A stretch of 64,000 bases of DNA from Xanthobacteraceae bacterium (GTDB taxonomy: Bacteria > Pseudomonadota > Alphaproteobacteria > Rhizobiales > Xanthobacteraceae), in NCBI GenBank assembly GCA_019750915.1, contig JAIENY010000039.1, forward strand, positions 1 through 64,000, given 5' to 3'. The first letter of the stretch is position 1. The number at the start of each line of letters is the position of its first letter. The notes beneath the pieces are model-generated. The model had not been told where the DNA came from, did no database searches, and saw nothing but the letters and a program-made list of their open reading frames with translations. Of this stretch, positions 52,894 to 61,412 are shown in pieces. A program made the translations under genes and the position numbers.

Positions 52894-54216
52894 ATGGATC
52901 AGGACGTCGCCCCAAAAATCAGCTTCGTATCCTTGGGTTGCCCCAAGGCATTGGTCGACTCCGAGCGCATCATCACAAGGCTGCGCGCGGAGGGCTATGA
53001 ACTTGCACGCAAGCATGACGGCGCTGACATCGTGATCGTCAACACCTGCGGCTTTCTCGACAGCGCCAAGCAGGAATCCCTCTCCGCCATCGGCGAAGCC
53101 ATGGCCGAGAACGGCAAGGTGATTGTCACCGGCTGCATGGGGGCTGAACCCGAGCAGATCGAGAGGGAATATCCCAACGTCCTGTCGATCACCGGCCCGC
53201 AGCAATACGAAAGCGTGCTCGATGCCGTGCATCGCGCACTGCCGCCGGTGCATAATCCGCATCTTGACCTGCTGCCCCCTCAGGGCATCAAGCTCACACC
53301 GCGCCACTATGCGTATCTGAAGATTTCGGAAGGCTGCAACAACCGCTGCACCTTCTGCATCATTCCGAAACTTCGCGGAGATCTGGTTTCACGGCAAGCG
53401 AACGATGTGCTGCGTGAAGCCGAAAATCTGGTCAACGCCGGCGTCAAGGAACTGCTTGTCGTCTCGCAGGACACATCAGCCTACGGCGTGGATCTGAAAT
53501 ACGCGACCAGCCCGTGGAAGGACCGCGAGGTCCAGGCGCGCTTTCTGGATCTGGCGCGCGAACTCGGCGAACTCGGTGCCTGGGTCCGCCTGCAATACGT
53601 CTATCCCTATCCGCATGTCGATGACGTCATTCCGCTGATGGGAGGCAATATCCTTCCCTATCTCGACATCCCGTTCCAGCACGCCAGCCCCGACGTGCTG
53701 AAGCGCATGAAGCGGCCCGCCGCGCAGGACAAGACGCTGGCCCGCATCAAAAGATGGCGCGAACAATGCCCGGATCTGACGCTGCGCTCGACATTCATCG
53801 TCGGCTTTCCCGGTGAGACGGAAGCGGACTTTCAATACCTTCTCGACTGGCTTGATGAAGCCCAGCTCGATCGCGTCGGCTGCTTCAAATATGAGCCTGT
53901 TGCAGGCGCAACCTCCAACGTGCTCGACGGCACCGTCCCCGACGAGATCAAGACAGCGCGCTGGAATGCGCTGATGGCGCGCCAGCAGAAGATTTCCGCC
54001 CAGCGCCTCAAGCGCAAGGTCGGCACACGCCAGCAGGTCATCATTGATGAAGTCGGCCCAAGCGTCTCGAAGGGCCGCTCAAAGGCCGACGCGCCACAAA
54101 TCGACGGGGCGGTTTACGTGGCAAGCCGCCGGCCCCTGAAGGTCGGCGAAATCGTGACTGCAAAAATTGAACGTGCGGACGAGTACGATCTGCACGGCAG
54201 CGTGACAGGCTTTTAA
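52894..54216 (+). CDS. rimO: Ribosomal protein S12 methylthiotransferase RimO
   Basis: A radical-SAM enzyme that methylthiolates an aspartate of ribosomal protein S12. The 440-residue protein has the N-terminal MTTase domain with [24 protein letters not shown] and VTGCMGAE (cluster cysteines). The radical-SAM motif [19 protein letters not shown] (CxxxCxxC) follows, and a C-terminal TRAM domain ends [15 protein letters not shown] 52894 is chosen because AGGG lies six bases upstream and it gives the normal family length; an ATG four codons earlier is possible. Confidence 0.96.
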   Translation: MDQDVAPKISFVSLGCPKALVDSERIITRLRAEGYELARKHDGADIVIVNTCGFLDSAKQESLSAIGEAMAENGKVIVTGCMGAEPEQIEREYPNVLSITGPQQYESVLDAVHRALPPVHNPHLDLLPPQGIKLTPRHYAYLKISEGCNNRCTFCIIPKLRGDLVSRQANDVLREAENLVNAGVKELLVVSQDTSAYGVDLKYATSPWKDREVQARFLDLARELGELGAWVRLQYVYPYPHVDDVIPLMGGNILPYLDIPFQHASPDVLKRMKRPAAQDKTLARIKRWREQCPDLTLRSTFIVGFPGETEADFQYLLDWLDEAQLDRVGCFKYEPVAGATSNVLDGTVPDEIKTARWNALMARQQKISAQRLKRKVGTRQQVIIDEVGPSVSKGRSKADAPQIDGAVYVASRRPLKVGEIVTAKIERADEYDLHGSVTGF

Positions 54217-54223
54217 AATCCCG

Positions 54224-55198
54224 TCACGGCTTCAGGATCGAAGCCCCGGTTGTCGCTCGCCCTTCCAGATCGATGTGAGCCTTGGCCGCGTCCTTCAACG
54301 CATAAGCCCGATTGATCGGAATATGCAGCATTCCGTTGATAACAGCAGCGAATAGCGCATCGGCCCCTTCGACAAGATCCTTGCGGGTCGCAATATGATC
54401 GGCAAGTTTCGGGCGGGTTGCAAACAACGAACCATGAGCGTTCAGTTCATTTATCGAGAATGGCGGCACCGGACCGGACGCATTGCCGAAGCTCACGAAC
54501 AGACCGCGTGGCCGCAAAGATTTCAGCGATCCCTGGAACGTGTCCTTGCCAACGCCGTCGTACACGACATCGCAAAGTTCGCCTCGGCTGATCTGCTTCA
54601 CGCGCTCAGCGAAGTCTTCATCCTTGTAGAGGATGACGTGATCACAGCCGTTGGCGAGAGCCAGATCGGCCTTCTCGCGTGATCCGGCCGTTCCGATGAC
54701 GGTCGCGCCAAGCGCCTTCGCCCATTGCGATGCCAGCAGACCGATGCCGCCAGCAGCAGCGTGGATCAAAACGCGGTTGCCCGGTTGTACCTGGAAGGTC
54801 TTGTGCAAGAGGTACCAGACCGTCAGCCCCTTCAGCATCAGGACAGCACCCTGCTCGTAGGTGATGTGATCCGGAAGCTTCACCAGCCTCTCGGCCGGCG
54901 CGTTGCGCTCGGTCGCATAGGCTCCAAGATTGAGATAGTAAGCGACTCGGTCACCCGGATGGAAATTGGTGACGCCAGGCCCGACGGTCACCACCTCACC
55001 CGAACCTTCGTGTCCCAGCGTAAACGGCAAGCTCGGCGCTTTGTAGAGGCCGGTCCGGAAATAAACGTCGATAAAATTCAAGCCGACCGCGTGCTGACGA
55101 ATACGGACCTCGCCGGGACCGGGGGGCGGAAGTTCGACATCCTCGTATGTCATTACTTCCGGGCCACCCAACTGATGGACCCGCACAGCCTTGGTCAT
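54224..55198 (-). CDS. qor: NADPH:quinone oxidoreductase, zinc-free MDR family
   Basis: A 324-residue medium-chain dehydrogenase/reductase like E. coli QorA. The GroES-like half has QHAVGLNFIDVYFRTGLY and LGHEGSGEVVTVGPGV, without the structural zinc cysteines. The Rossmann half has HAAAGGIGLLASQWAKALGATVIGTAGS, whose AAGGIG plus a following GS preference suggests NADPH. It reduces quinones by one electron or acts on related enones; physiological substrate unknown. It converges on rimO with seven bases between stops. Confidence 0.9.
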   Translation of the reverse strand: MTKAVRVHQLGGPEVMTYEDVELPPPGPGEVRIRQHAVGLNFIDVYFRTGLYKAPSLPFTLGHEGSGEVVTVGPGVTNFHPGDRVAYYLNLGAYATERNAPAERLVKLPDHITYEQGAVLMLKGLTVWYLLHKTFQVQPGNRVLIHAAAGGIGLLASQWAKALGATVIGTAGSREKADLALANGCDHVILYKDEDFAERVKQISRGELCDVVYDGVGKDTFQGSLKSLRPRGLFVSFGNASGPVPPFSINELNAHGSLFATRPKLADHIATRKDLVEGADALFAAVINGMLHIPINRAYALKDAAKAHIDLEGRATTGASILKP

Positions 55199-55251
55199 AT
55201 TTCACTCCCGCTTCTGATTTTCAGCAACGGAAGAATATCGCGAGCCTCTTG

Positions 55252-56004
55252 TCAACTTGGCGGTTGGGCGGAAACCTTCCGGGCCTGCTGTTTGGCACGA
55301 TTTTTCCTTGCCAGAACGTTGAAAGCCTCGACCAACGCCGAGAATGTAATCGCCGTGTAGATGTAGGCGCGGGGAATGTGGAAGCTGAACCCGTCCGCGA
55401 CCAACGCCACGCCGATCAGCACCAGAAAAGCCAGTGCCAGCATCTTGGTCGTGGGGTGCTCAGCCACGAACGCCGAAACCGGCCCAGACGATACGTACAT
55501 CACCACACATGCGATCACCACTGCGGCGATCATGATCGGCAGGTCCTGGGACATGCCAATCGCGGTGATGATCGAGTCGAGCGAGAACACCATGTCGATC
55601 ACGATAATCTGAACAATGACCCAGAAGAATGCGTTGCCGACGTTGGGACCGGTGCCCTCTCCCTCGTGCGCCTCCATCTCCTGATGGATTTCGTGCGTCG
55701 CCTTCGCAATCAGAAAAAAACCTCCCCCGATCAGGATGATGTCACGCCATGACAGCGCGGCTCCAAAGATGGTCAGAACCGGCTTCGTCAGACCGATCAA
55801 CCAGACCAGCAGGCCGAGCAGCATGATGCGAAATACCAGCGCCAGCGCCAGGCCAATCTGCCGAGCTTTCTTCGCTTGCGCCTCCGGAATTCGCGAGACA
55901 ATCACCGAAATGAAGATGACGTTATCGATTCCGAGCACGATCTCGAGCGCGGTCAACGTCAACAATGCGGCCCAGGCTTCCGGACTTGTCAGCAGATCGA
56001 TCAT
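55252..56004 (-). CDS. TerC-family integral membrane protein
   Basis: A 250-residue protein with about seven membrane segments. The family hallmark acidic motifs are in LEIVLGIDNVIFISVIVSRIP (about 21-41) and VIVQIIVIDMVFSLDSIITAIGM (about 125-148). TerC/Alx/YceF-type proteins handle manganese export or co-translational metalation of exported enzymes, or tellurite resistance in plasmid forms; this one is probably the chromosomal housekeeping kind (no other ter genes). Its start overlaps the pcs stop by four bases. Confidence 0.9.
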   Translation of the reverse strand: MIDLLTSPEAWAALLTLTALEIVLGIDNVIFISVIVSRIPEAQAKKARQIGLALALVFRIMLLGLLVWLIGLTKPVLTIFGAALSWRDIILIGGGFFLIAKATHEIHQEMEAHEGEGTGPNVGNAFFWVIVQIIVIDMVFSLDSIITAIGMSQDLPIMIAAVVIACVVMYVSSGPVSAFVAEHPTTKMLALAFLVLIGVALVADGFSFHIPRAYIYTAITFSALVEAFNVLARKNRAKQQARKVSAQPPS

Positions 56005-56723
56005 GAACGTATCCAGTTGTAGGTCCGGAAACCAAGGTCAACGAACAGAATGTACAGTGCGATCGCGACAAGCGTGACCTTGACGGCGTTCCCGACATCG
56101 AAATTCATGATGAGGGCGAAAACCGCAAGCAGCGCCCAGACCGCGAGTAGCAGCAGCGTCAAGAAACGGCCTCGGCGCGTTCGCAGCGGGTGGATGGTAT
56201 GAATGGGCACGAACGTCAATACCACCAAACCCGCAAGGACGACCGACGCCCACGCCGCCGTCGGTTTCAGCAGGAACAAATAGAACGCCGCCGCATTCCA
56301 CAAACCGGGGAATCCACGGAAGTGATTGTCATATGTCTTCATCCGGCGATCCGCAAAATAAAGCGCGCCGGACATGACGATCGCCAACCCGATCACCGGC
56401 GCGACAACTGGAGGCAACAGATGACTGGTCGCAATCGCATAGGCCGGCACGAAAACATAGGTCAGAAAATCGACCACCAGATCGAGGGTGTCGCCGGACC
56501 AATCGGGTAAGACGGTAACAACGTCGAGACGCCGTGCGATCGGTCCGTCGATGCCATCGACCAAAAGAGCCACGCCCAGCCAGGCAAACATCAACGACCA
56601 ATGCTCACGGACCGCTTCAAGCAGAGCGAGAAAGGCCAATCCCGCCCCCGAGGCCGTCAAAAGATGAACGGCAAATGCGCGGGCGCGTGCACCAAAACCG
56701 AAAAACTTTGTCGAGTCAGTCAT
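56001..56723 (-). CDS. pcs: Phosphatidylcholine synthase (CDP-alcohol phosphatidyltransferase)
   Basis: Pcs joins choline to CDP-diacylglycerol to make phosphatidylcholine, a typical membrane lipid of rhizobia and relatives. The 240-residue protein has about eight membrane segments and the CDP-alcohol transferase motif in the Pcs form, DGIDGPIARRLDVVTVLPDWSGDTLDLVVDF (about 56-86), with all acidic ligands. RMKTYDNHFRGFPGLWNAAAFYLF is also characteristic of Pcs. It is translationally coupled to the terC-like gene. Confidence 0.92.
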   Translation of the reverse strand: MTDSTKFFGFGARARAFAVHLLTASGAGLAFLALLEAVREHWSLMFAWLGVALLVDGIDGPIARRLDVVTVLPDWSGDTLDLVVDFLTYVFVPAYAIATSHLLPPVVAPVIGLAIVMSGALYFADRRMKTYDNHFRGFPGLWNAAAFYLFLLKPTAAWASVVLAGLVVLTFVPIHTIHPLRTRRGRFLTLLLLAVWALLAVFALIMNFDVGNAVKVTLVAIALYILFVDLGFRTYNWIRS

Positions 56724-56865
56724 TCTGCATCAAATGACTAGCAGGATTGCGCGCGGGTTGCACAGGCGATCTTGCGGCCTTCCGCCGCGGTGAACATGTC
56801 TTGAGATCGTAGCCGGTCATCGCACCGTCGACCAGCATATGAAAAGCTGTTATGCGGAACATCCA

Positions 56866-58056
56866 ATGAACGACATCCAATCAGAATTCGGTGTGGTAAT
56901 TGTCGGCGGCGGCCCTGTCGGCCTCGCCACTGCGATCGGCATAGCGCAGTCAGGCGTCTCAACGTCTCTCGTTGCGAGACGCGCCGCATATAACGACAAC
57001 CGCACGTCCGCCCTGCTCGGCGGCTCGATCGATTTTCTGCGCTCGCTGGGTGTATGGGAGGCTTGCGAACAACACGCCGCCCCGCTGCAGACGATGCGGC
57101 TTATCGACGATACCGGCCGTTTGATCCGCGCTCCCGAAGTGCGCTTCACGTCCGACGAAATCGGCCAGGAAAATTTTGGCTACAATATCGAAAACAGGAT
57201 TTTGGTCGAGGCGCTGGAACAGCGCGCCAGCGGTCTGCAAGGCTTGATCCGTTTCGACGACGAAGCGGCGAGCATCGAGCCTGCAGCTTCACATGTCGAT
57301 GTTGTCACCCAACAAGGCGGGGCGCTCAAAGCGAGGGTTGTCGGCGGCGCCGACGGCCGTCAGTCCCTTGCACGACGAAGCGCGAATATCGGCGTACGCG
57401 AGCAGACGCTCAAACAATCGGCGCTGACATTCAATGTCAGTCATACGCGGCCACACCACAGCATCTCGACTGAATTCCACACACCGAACGGCCCATGCGT
57501 GTTCGTTCCACTCCCCGGACAAAACTCGAGTGTGGTTTGGGTCACGACGTCCGAACGGGCGGCACAACTGCGGGGACTGACCGATCAGGAACTTGGCGAT
57601 GCGGCGGAGCGCCAATCCCACTCTATTCTCGGAAAAATGACCGCGGAAGGAGATCGCCACATCTTCCCGCTGACGATCCAGACACCCCACGCATTCGCCG
57701 CGCGCCGCATAGCGCTGCTCGGAGAATCCGCGCACGTTTTCCCGCCGATTGGTGCGCAGGGATTGAACCTCGGGTTGCGTGATGCAGCGGATTTCATCCG
57801 TATCGTCAGCAATGCTTTCCACGCGGGCGTCGATGCTGGGTCCGACACGATTTTGTCTCAATATGCATTGGCTCGGCGACTCGATATTACGACGCGTTCC
57901 GCCACAATCGAGATTGCGAACCTGTCTTTGCTGAGTGATTTTTTACCGGTTCATTCACTGCGGGCCGCGGGGCTTCAGCTTCTCAGCGCTGTCGGCCCGC
58001 TCCGCAAACTTGCAATGCGGGAAGGCCTCTCGCCGTGGTGGCGCCGGGCGGGTTGA
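56866..58056 (+). CDS. UbiH/UbiF-type FAD-dependent monooxygenase
   Basis: A 396-residue flavoprotein hydroxylase of the ubiquinone-biosynthesis class. ATG 56866 is preferred (GGAA upstream) over 56839. FAD-binding features are VVIVGGGPVGLATAIGIAQSG (GxGxxG, 11-31), VVGGADGRQSLARR (the DG motif) and LLGESAHVFPPIGAQGLNLGLRDAADF, where GE replaces the usual GD. It probably hydroxylates a ring position of a ubiquinone precursor; which one cannot be decided. It is divergent from pcs-terC. Confidence 0.88.
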   Translation: MNDIQSEFGVVIVGGGPVGLATAIGIAQSGVSTSLVARRAAYNDNRTSALLGGSIDFLRSLGVWEACEQHAAPLQTMRLIDDTGRLIRAPEVRFTSDEIGQENFGYNIENRILVEALEQRASGLQGLIRFDDEAASIEPAASHVDVVTQQGGALKARVVGGADGRQSLARRSANIGVREQTLKQSALTFNVSHTRPHHSISTEFHTPNGPCVFVPLPGQNSSVVWVTTSERAAQLRGLTDQELGDAAERQSHSILGKMTAEGDRHIFPLTIQTPHAFAARRIALLGESAHVFPPIGAQGLNLGLRDAADFIRIVSNAFHAGVDAGSDTILSQYALARRLDITTRSATIEIANLSLLSDFLPVHSLRAAGLQLLSAVGPLRKLAMREGLSPWWRRAG

Positions 58057-58120
58057 CGGTCAGTTGGCATTACAATTGCAGATCAAATCTGCATAGCCGC
58101 CCCTAGCAACGGCCATAATC

Positions 58121-58471
58121 ATGGTTTATCGCAGAATGATGATCAAAGCACGCACCGCAAAATTTCAGATCGGCCAGATCGTTCGCCACCGGATTTTTTC
58201 GTTCCGCGGCGTGATCTTCGATATCGATCCCGAATTCAACAACACCGAAGAATGGTGGCTGTCGATTCCGGAAGAGATGCGTCCAAGCAAGGATCAGCCG
58301 TTCTATCATCTGCTGGCGGAGAACTCGGACTCCGAATACGTCGCCTATGTCTCGGAGCAAAATCTCCTTGCCGACGAAAGCGGTGAGCCCGTTCACCACT
58401 CGCAGATATCTGAGATCTTCATCAAGGATAAAACGGGTGGCTACAGACCGCGGAATCCATCGCTGAACTGA
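58121..58471 (+). CDS. hspQ: Heat shock protein HspQ (YccV family)
   Basis: A hemimethylated-DNA-binding/YccV-fold protein of up to 116 residues, in enterics a Lon specificity factor. The conserved block AKFQIGQIVRHRIFSFRGVIFDIDPEFNNTEEWW and PSKDQPFYHLLAENSDSEYVAYVSEQNL is nearly invariant in alphaproteobacteria. Three possible starts (58121, 58136, 58139) lack a clear ribosome binding site; homologs usually begin near MIKARTAKFQIGQ, favouring 58136 or 58139. It ends at a bidirectional terminator shared with the IalB-family gene. Confidence 0.93.
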   Translation: MVYRRMMIKARTAKFQIGQIVRHRIFSFRGVIFDIDPEFNNTEEWWLSIPEEMRPSKDQPFYHLLAENSDSEYVAYVSEQNLLADESGEPVHHSQISEIFIKDKTGGYRPRNPSLN

Positions 58472-58512
58472 TGCGGTAACCGCATCGCGCAAGCCGCCAA
58501 GTCTGGACAAAT

Positions 58513-58542
58513 AAAAAGCGCGCAGTTTCTGCGCGCTTTTTT
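58513..58542. terminator. Bidirectional terminator between hspQ and the IalB-family gene
   Basis: AAAAAGCGCGCAG-TTT-CTGCGCGCTTTTTT: an eight-base-pair G/C stem flanked by an A run on the left and a T run on the right, so it serves both converging genes. Confidence 0.93.
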
Positions 58543-58564
58543 AAATCTCTATATTCCAGTTCGA

Positions 58565-59341
58565 TTACTGGGCCGGGGTCGCCGATTGGCTTTCCAGCTT
58601 CTGGCGCGCTTCGGCGGCACGCTTCTGCAGCTCCTCCTGCAGCTTCTTCTGGCTTTCCTCGTATTGCTTCGGATCGGTCGGAGGACCGTCATAGGCCTTC
58701 GCGAATTCTCCGGCCAACGGCATCGGCAGCGTCAGCGGCGCTCCATTCGAATTGATTGCCTGGACAATGAGGTTCTGGCCTTTCTTCAAGTTGGCCAGAA
58801 GCTCGGGCGTCACTTCGTAATCCGACATACAGCCGTTGGCAAAGCAGATCACGTAGGGGCTCTGCAGCGGCGGGTTGTTATCGACCACAATGCGGGTACC
58901 GTAAGCGAGCTGCATACCGAGCGGCAGCGTGACGCGCAAAATCTTCTTCGGCTCGCCTTCAGGTTCGATGATCACTGCAGCAATGACAGGTTGGCCGGAT
59001 TCGATTCGGCCGTCCTTGCCGGTGAAGCAAACCTGCTTCGCGTTGGCATCCTGACCCTTGAGACAGAACTTGGTCCAGGTTCCGTAGATCAACTGAACCT
59101 GTTGGTCACCGCCTGGCTGCTGCGCTTGAGCGGGCTGTTGGCCTTGCGCAGCGGCGGGTGCGGCAGCTTTCGGAGCCGCCTTGGGCGCAGCCTTCGGAGC
59201 CGCCCTCGGGGCTGCAGGTGCTGGCGCCTGGGCCTTGGCTGCGGCCGTGGTGATAGCAGCAAGCGCTGCAGCCGTCATAACCGTTGCGGCGAAACCCCGC
59301 GCGCGCGGCAAGGCCTGCGCGGCCAAGTTACGGAAACTCAT
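58565..59341 (-). CDS. Invasion-associated locus B (IalB) family periplasmic protein
   Basis: A 258-residue exported protein. A signal peptide (about 1-38, VMTAAALAAITTAAAKAQA) is followed by a low-complexity Ala/Pro/Lys stretch with APKA repeats and a Gln-rich linker (to about 82). The IalB-like beta domain is next: GTWTKFCLKGQDANAKQVCFTGKDGRIESGQ, then LPLGMQLAYGTRI and ICFANGCMSDYEV, with paired cysteines. The C-terminus is a Glu/Lys/Gln helical tail. The family is widespread in non-pathogenic Rhizobiales, so the name does not imply virulence. Confidence 0.92.
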   Translation of the reverse strand: MSFRNLAAQALPRARGFAATVMTAAALAAITTAAAKAQAPAPAAPRAAPKAAPKAAPKAAAPAAAQGQQPAQAQQPGGDQQVQLIYGTWTKFCLKGQDANAKQVCFTGKDGRIESGQPVIAAVIIEPEGEPKKILRVTLPLGMQLAYGTRIVVDNNPPLQSPYVICFANGCMSDYEVTPELLANLKKGQNLIVQAINSNGAPLTLPMPLAGEFAKAYDGPPTDPKQYEESQKKLQEELQKRAAEARQKLESQSATPAQ

Positions 59342-59588
59342 GGAGAAACCCTTTCTGACTATCTGCTGCCACCAAGCCGGTGCGTCGCCAGTGAGACGTT
59401 GTCTCGGGGCGAAATGAGGCAGTTACGTGACACCCAATACGACCCGACGGAAATTGCACGCCTTCATACATCGGTGGATGGAAAGATCAATGGCGCCAGA
59501 GCCTTTGAGCGTCCGTGACAGGCCGGTTAGCCGTTATTCGTGGTAATTATTTTTGACAAGAGGCCGAATCGATCAGATCTGCATCAAC
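59342..59588. other. Divergent intergenic region between IalB-family and peptide-binding-protein genes
   Basis: About 250 bases with no gene; it must contain two divergent promoters. A TTGACA at 59554-59559 could be a -35 element but lies only about 30 bases from the start codon, and I see no matching -10 hexamer. Confidence 0.4.
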
Positions 59589-61412
59589 ATGAAGGAGATT
59601 CGGCTATTGCGGCGGATCCGCAGCATTATCGGTGCGGTTATGGCATTGAGCGGGCCTCTCCCGATGAGCGCCCTGGCGCAACCTGTATCGGCCATCGCCA
59701 TGCATGGTAAGCCCGCACTGCCCGCCGATTTCGATCACTTGCCCAACGCGAACCCGTCCGCTCCCAAGGGTGGCCGGTTGGCCTGGGGAATTCTCGGCAC
59801 CTTCGACAGCCTCAATCCGTTCATTGTGAAAGGCCTCGCGGTGCAGCAAATCCGCGGCTATGTCGTCGAAAGCCTGATGGGGCGCAACTCCAATGAGCCC
59901 TTCACTCTTTACGGGCTGCTTGCGGACACCGTGGAGACCGACGACGCACGCAGCTATGTCAGTTTTCACATCAACCCGGCCGCGAAGTTCTCGGATGGCA
60001 CTCCGGTCAGCACGGACGACGTGCTCTTCTCATGGAAGCTGATGCGTGACCGGGGCCGCCCGAATTACCGACTCTATTACGCGAAGGTGTCAAAAGCCTT
60101 CTCACCGGCACCCGGCGTCATCCGGTTCGACTTCGAAGGCGGCGCCGACCGCGAACTTCCGCTCATCCTTGGGTTGATGCCGATCTTCGCTAAGCACGCC
60201 GTCGATGAGGCCTCGTTTGAGGACACCTCAATGACCGCGCCGCTCGGTTCAGGCCCCTATCGCGTCGGCGGAGTACAAGCCGGCTCCAGCGTCACTCTGG
60301 TTCGCCGTCCGGATTATTGGGGCCGCGATCTGCCGCTCAATCGCGGCCTGTGGAATTTCGATCAGGTGCGGATCGACTACTACCGCGAGGCAAATGGCGC
60401 GTTCGAGGCGTTCAAGCGCGGGCTCTATGACTTCCGGGTCGAAACCGAGCCGCTGCGATGGCATGAAGGGTACGACTTCCCGGCCGCCCGTAACGGCAAC
60501 GTCATTCGGGAGAACATCAGGCTGGGAACGCCGCAACCTTCAGAAACGCTGGTATTCAACACACGCCGTCCGCTTTTTTCCGACGTTCGTGTGCGCCAAG
60601 CGCTGATCCAGTTGTTCGACTTCGAATGGGTGAACCGCAACTACTTTTTCGGCCTGTACGGCCGCTCACCCAGCTTCTTTGCGGGCTCCGAACTTTCCGC
60701 TGCCGGGCGCGATGCCGATGCGCGCGAACGGGAGCTTCTCGCGCCGTTTGCGCAGGAGATTCGCCCGGATGTTTTCAACGGCACCTATCGACTTCCCGTT
60801 ACCGACGGCGCCGGGAGGGATCGCACCACACTTCGCAAGGCGCTGGAATTGCTTCATGACGCCGGTTACGACCTTGACGGCACCGTGCTGCGCAACCGCG
60901 CCACTCATGAGCCATTCAGTTTCGAAATTCTTGTCAGCACCCGCGATCAGGAGCGGCTGGCGCTGGCGTTTTCTCGCGATGTCAGGCGCGCCGGCGTCGA
61001 GGCGTCGGTGCGCGTTGTGGATGCCGTCCAATTCGACCAACGGCGGCTCTCGTTCGATTTCGATATGATCGAAAACCGGTGGGATCAGTCGCTCTCTCCC
61101 GGCAACGAACAGGCGTTCTACTGGGGCTCCGCGGCGGCCGATACCCAAGGCACGCGTAATTATATGGGCGCAAAAAATCCGGCCATCGACGCCATGATTT
61201 CTGCCTTGCTGGAGGTCCGGGAGCGGCCCGACTTCGTCAGCGCGGTCCGGGCGCTGGATCGGGCGCTGATCTCGGGAAGTTACGTGATTCCCTTGTACAA
61301 CCCGCAAGCTCAATGGATCGCGCGGTGGAATCGGATAGAACGTCCTTCGGTGACTTCAATCGCCGGTTATCAACCGGAGACGTGGTGGTTCAAGCCGCAA
61401 AGGCAGCCGTGA
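59589..61412 (+). CDS. Extracytoplasmic oligopeptide-binding protein (SBP family 5, YejA-like)
   Basis: A 607-residue receptor. ATG 59589 begins a signal peptide (MKEIRLLRRIRSIIGAVMALS, cleavage near ALA). HGKPALPADFDHLPNANPSAPKGGRL is the YejA-like opening, and FVVKG..., GSGPYRV and the C-terminal YIPLYN-like YVIPLYNPQAQWIARWNR are family 5 features. It binds an oligopeptide or muropeptide-like ligand. No permease or ATPase genes follow; instead its last four bases overlap the start of an adenylate-forming-like gene. Confidence 0.9.
   Translation: MKEIRLLRRIRSIIGAVMALSGPLPMSALAQPVSAIAMHGKPALPADFDHLPNANPSAPKGGRLAWGILGTFDSLNPFIVKGLAVQQIRGYVVESLMGRNSNEPFTLYGLLADTVETDDARSYVSFHINPAAKFSDGTPVSTDDVLFSWKLMRDRGRPNYRLYYAKVSKAFSPAPGVIRFDFEGGADRELPLILGLMPIFAKHAVDEASFEDTSMTAPLGSGPYRVGGVQAGSSVTLVRRPDYWGRDLPLNRGLWNFDQVRIDYYREANGAFEAFKRGLYDFRVETEPLRWHEGYDFPAARNGNVIRENIRLGTPQPSETLVFNTRRPLFSDVRVRQALIQLFDFEWVNRNYFFGLYGRSPSFFAGSELSAAGRDADARERELLAPFAQEIRPDVFNGTYRLPVTDGAGRDRTTLRKALELLHDAGYDLDGTVLRNRATHEPFSFEILVSTRDQERLALAFSRDVRRAGVEASVRVVDAVQFDQRRLSFDFDMIENRWDQSLSPGNEQAFYWGSAAADTQGTRNYMGAKNPAIDAMISALLEVRERPDFVSAVRALDRALISGSYVIPLYNPQAQWIARWNRIERPSVTSIAGYQPETWWFKPQRQP

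Noticed and set aside
59160-59230. Short-period repeats that might suggest a CRISPR or tandem array
   Set aside because: They encode the Ala/Pro/Lys-rich linker of the IalB-family protein; there are no spacers. No CRISPR array or cas gene was seen anywhere in the window.
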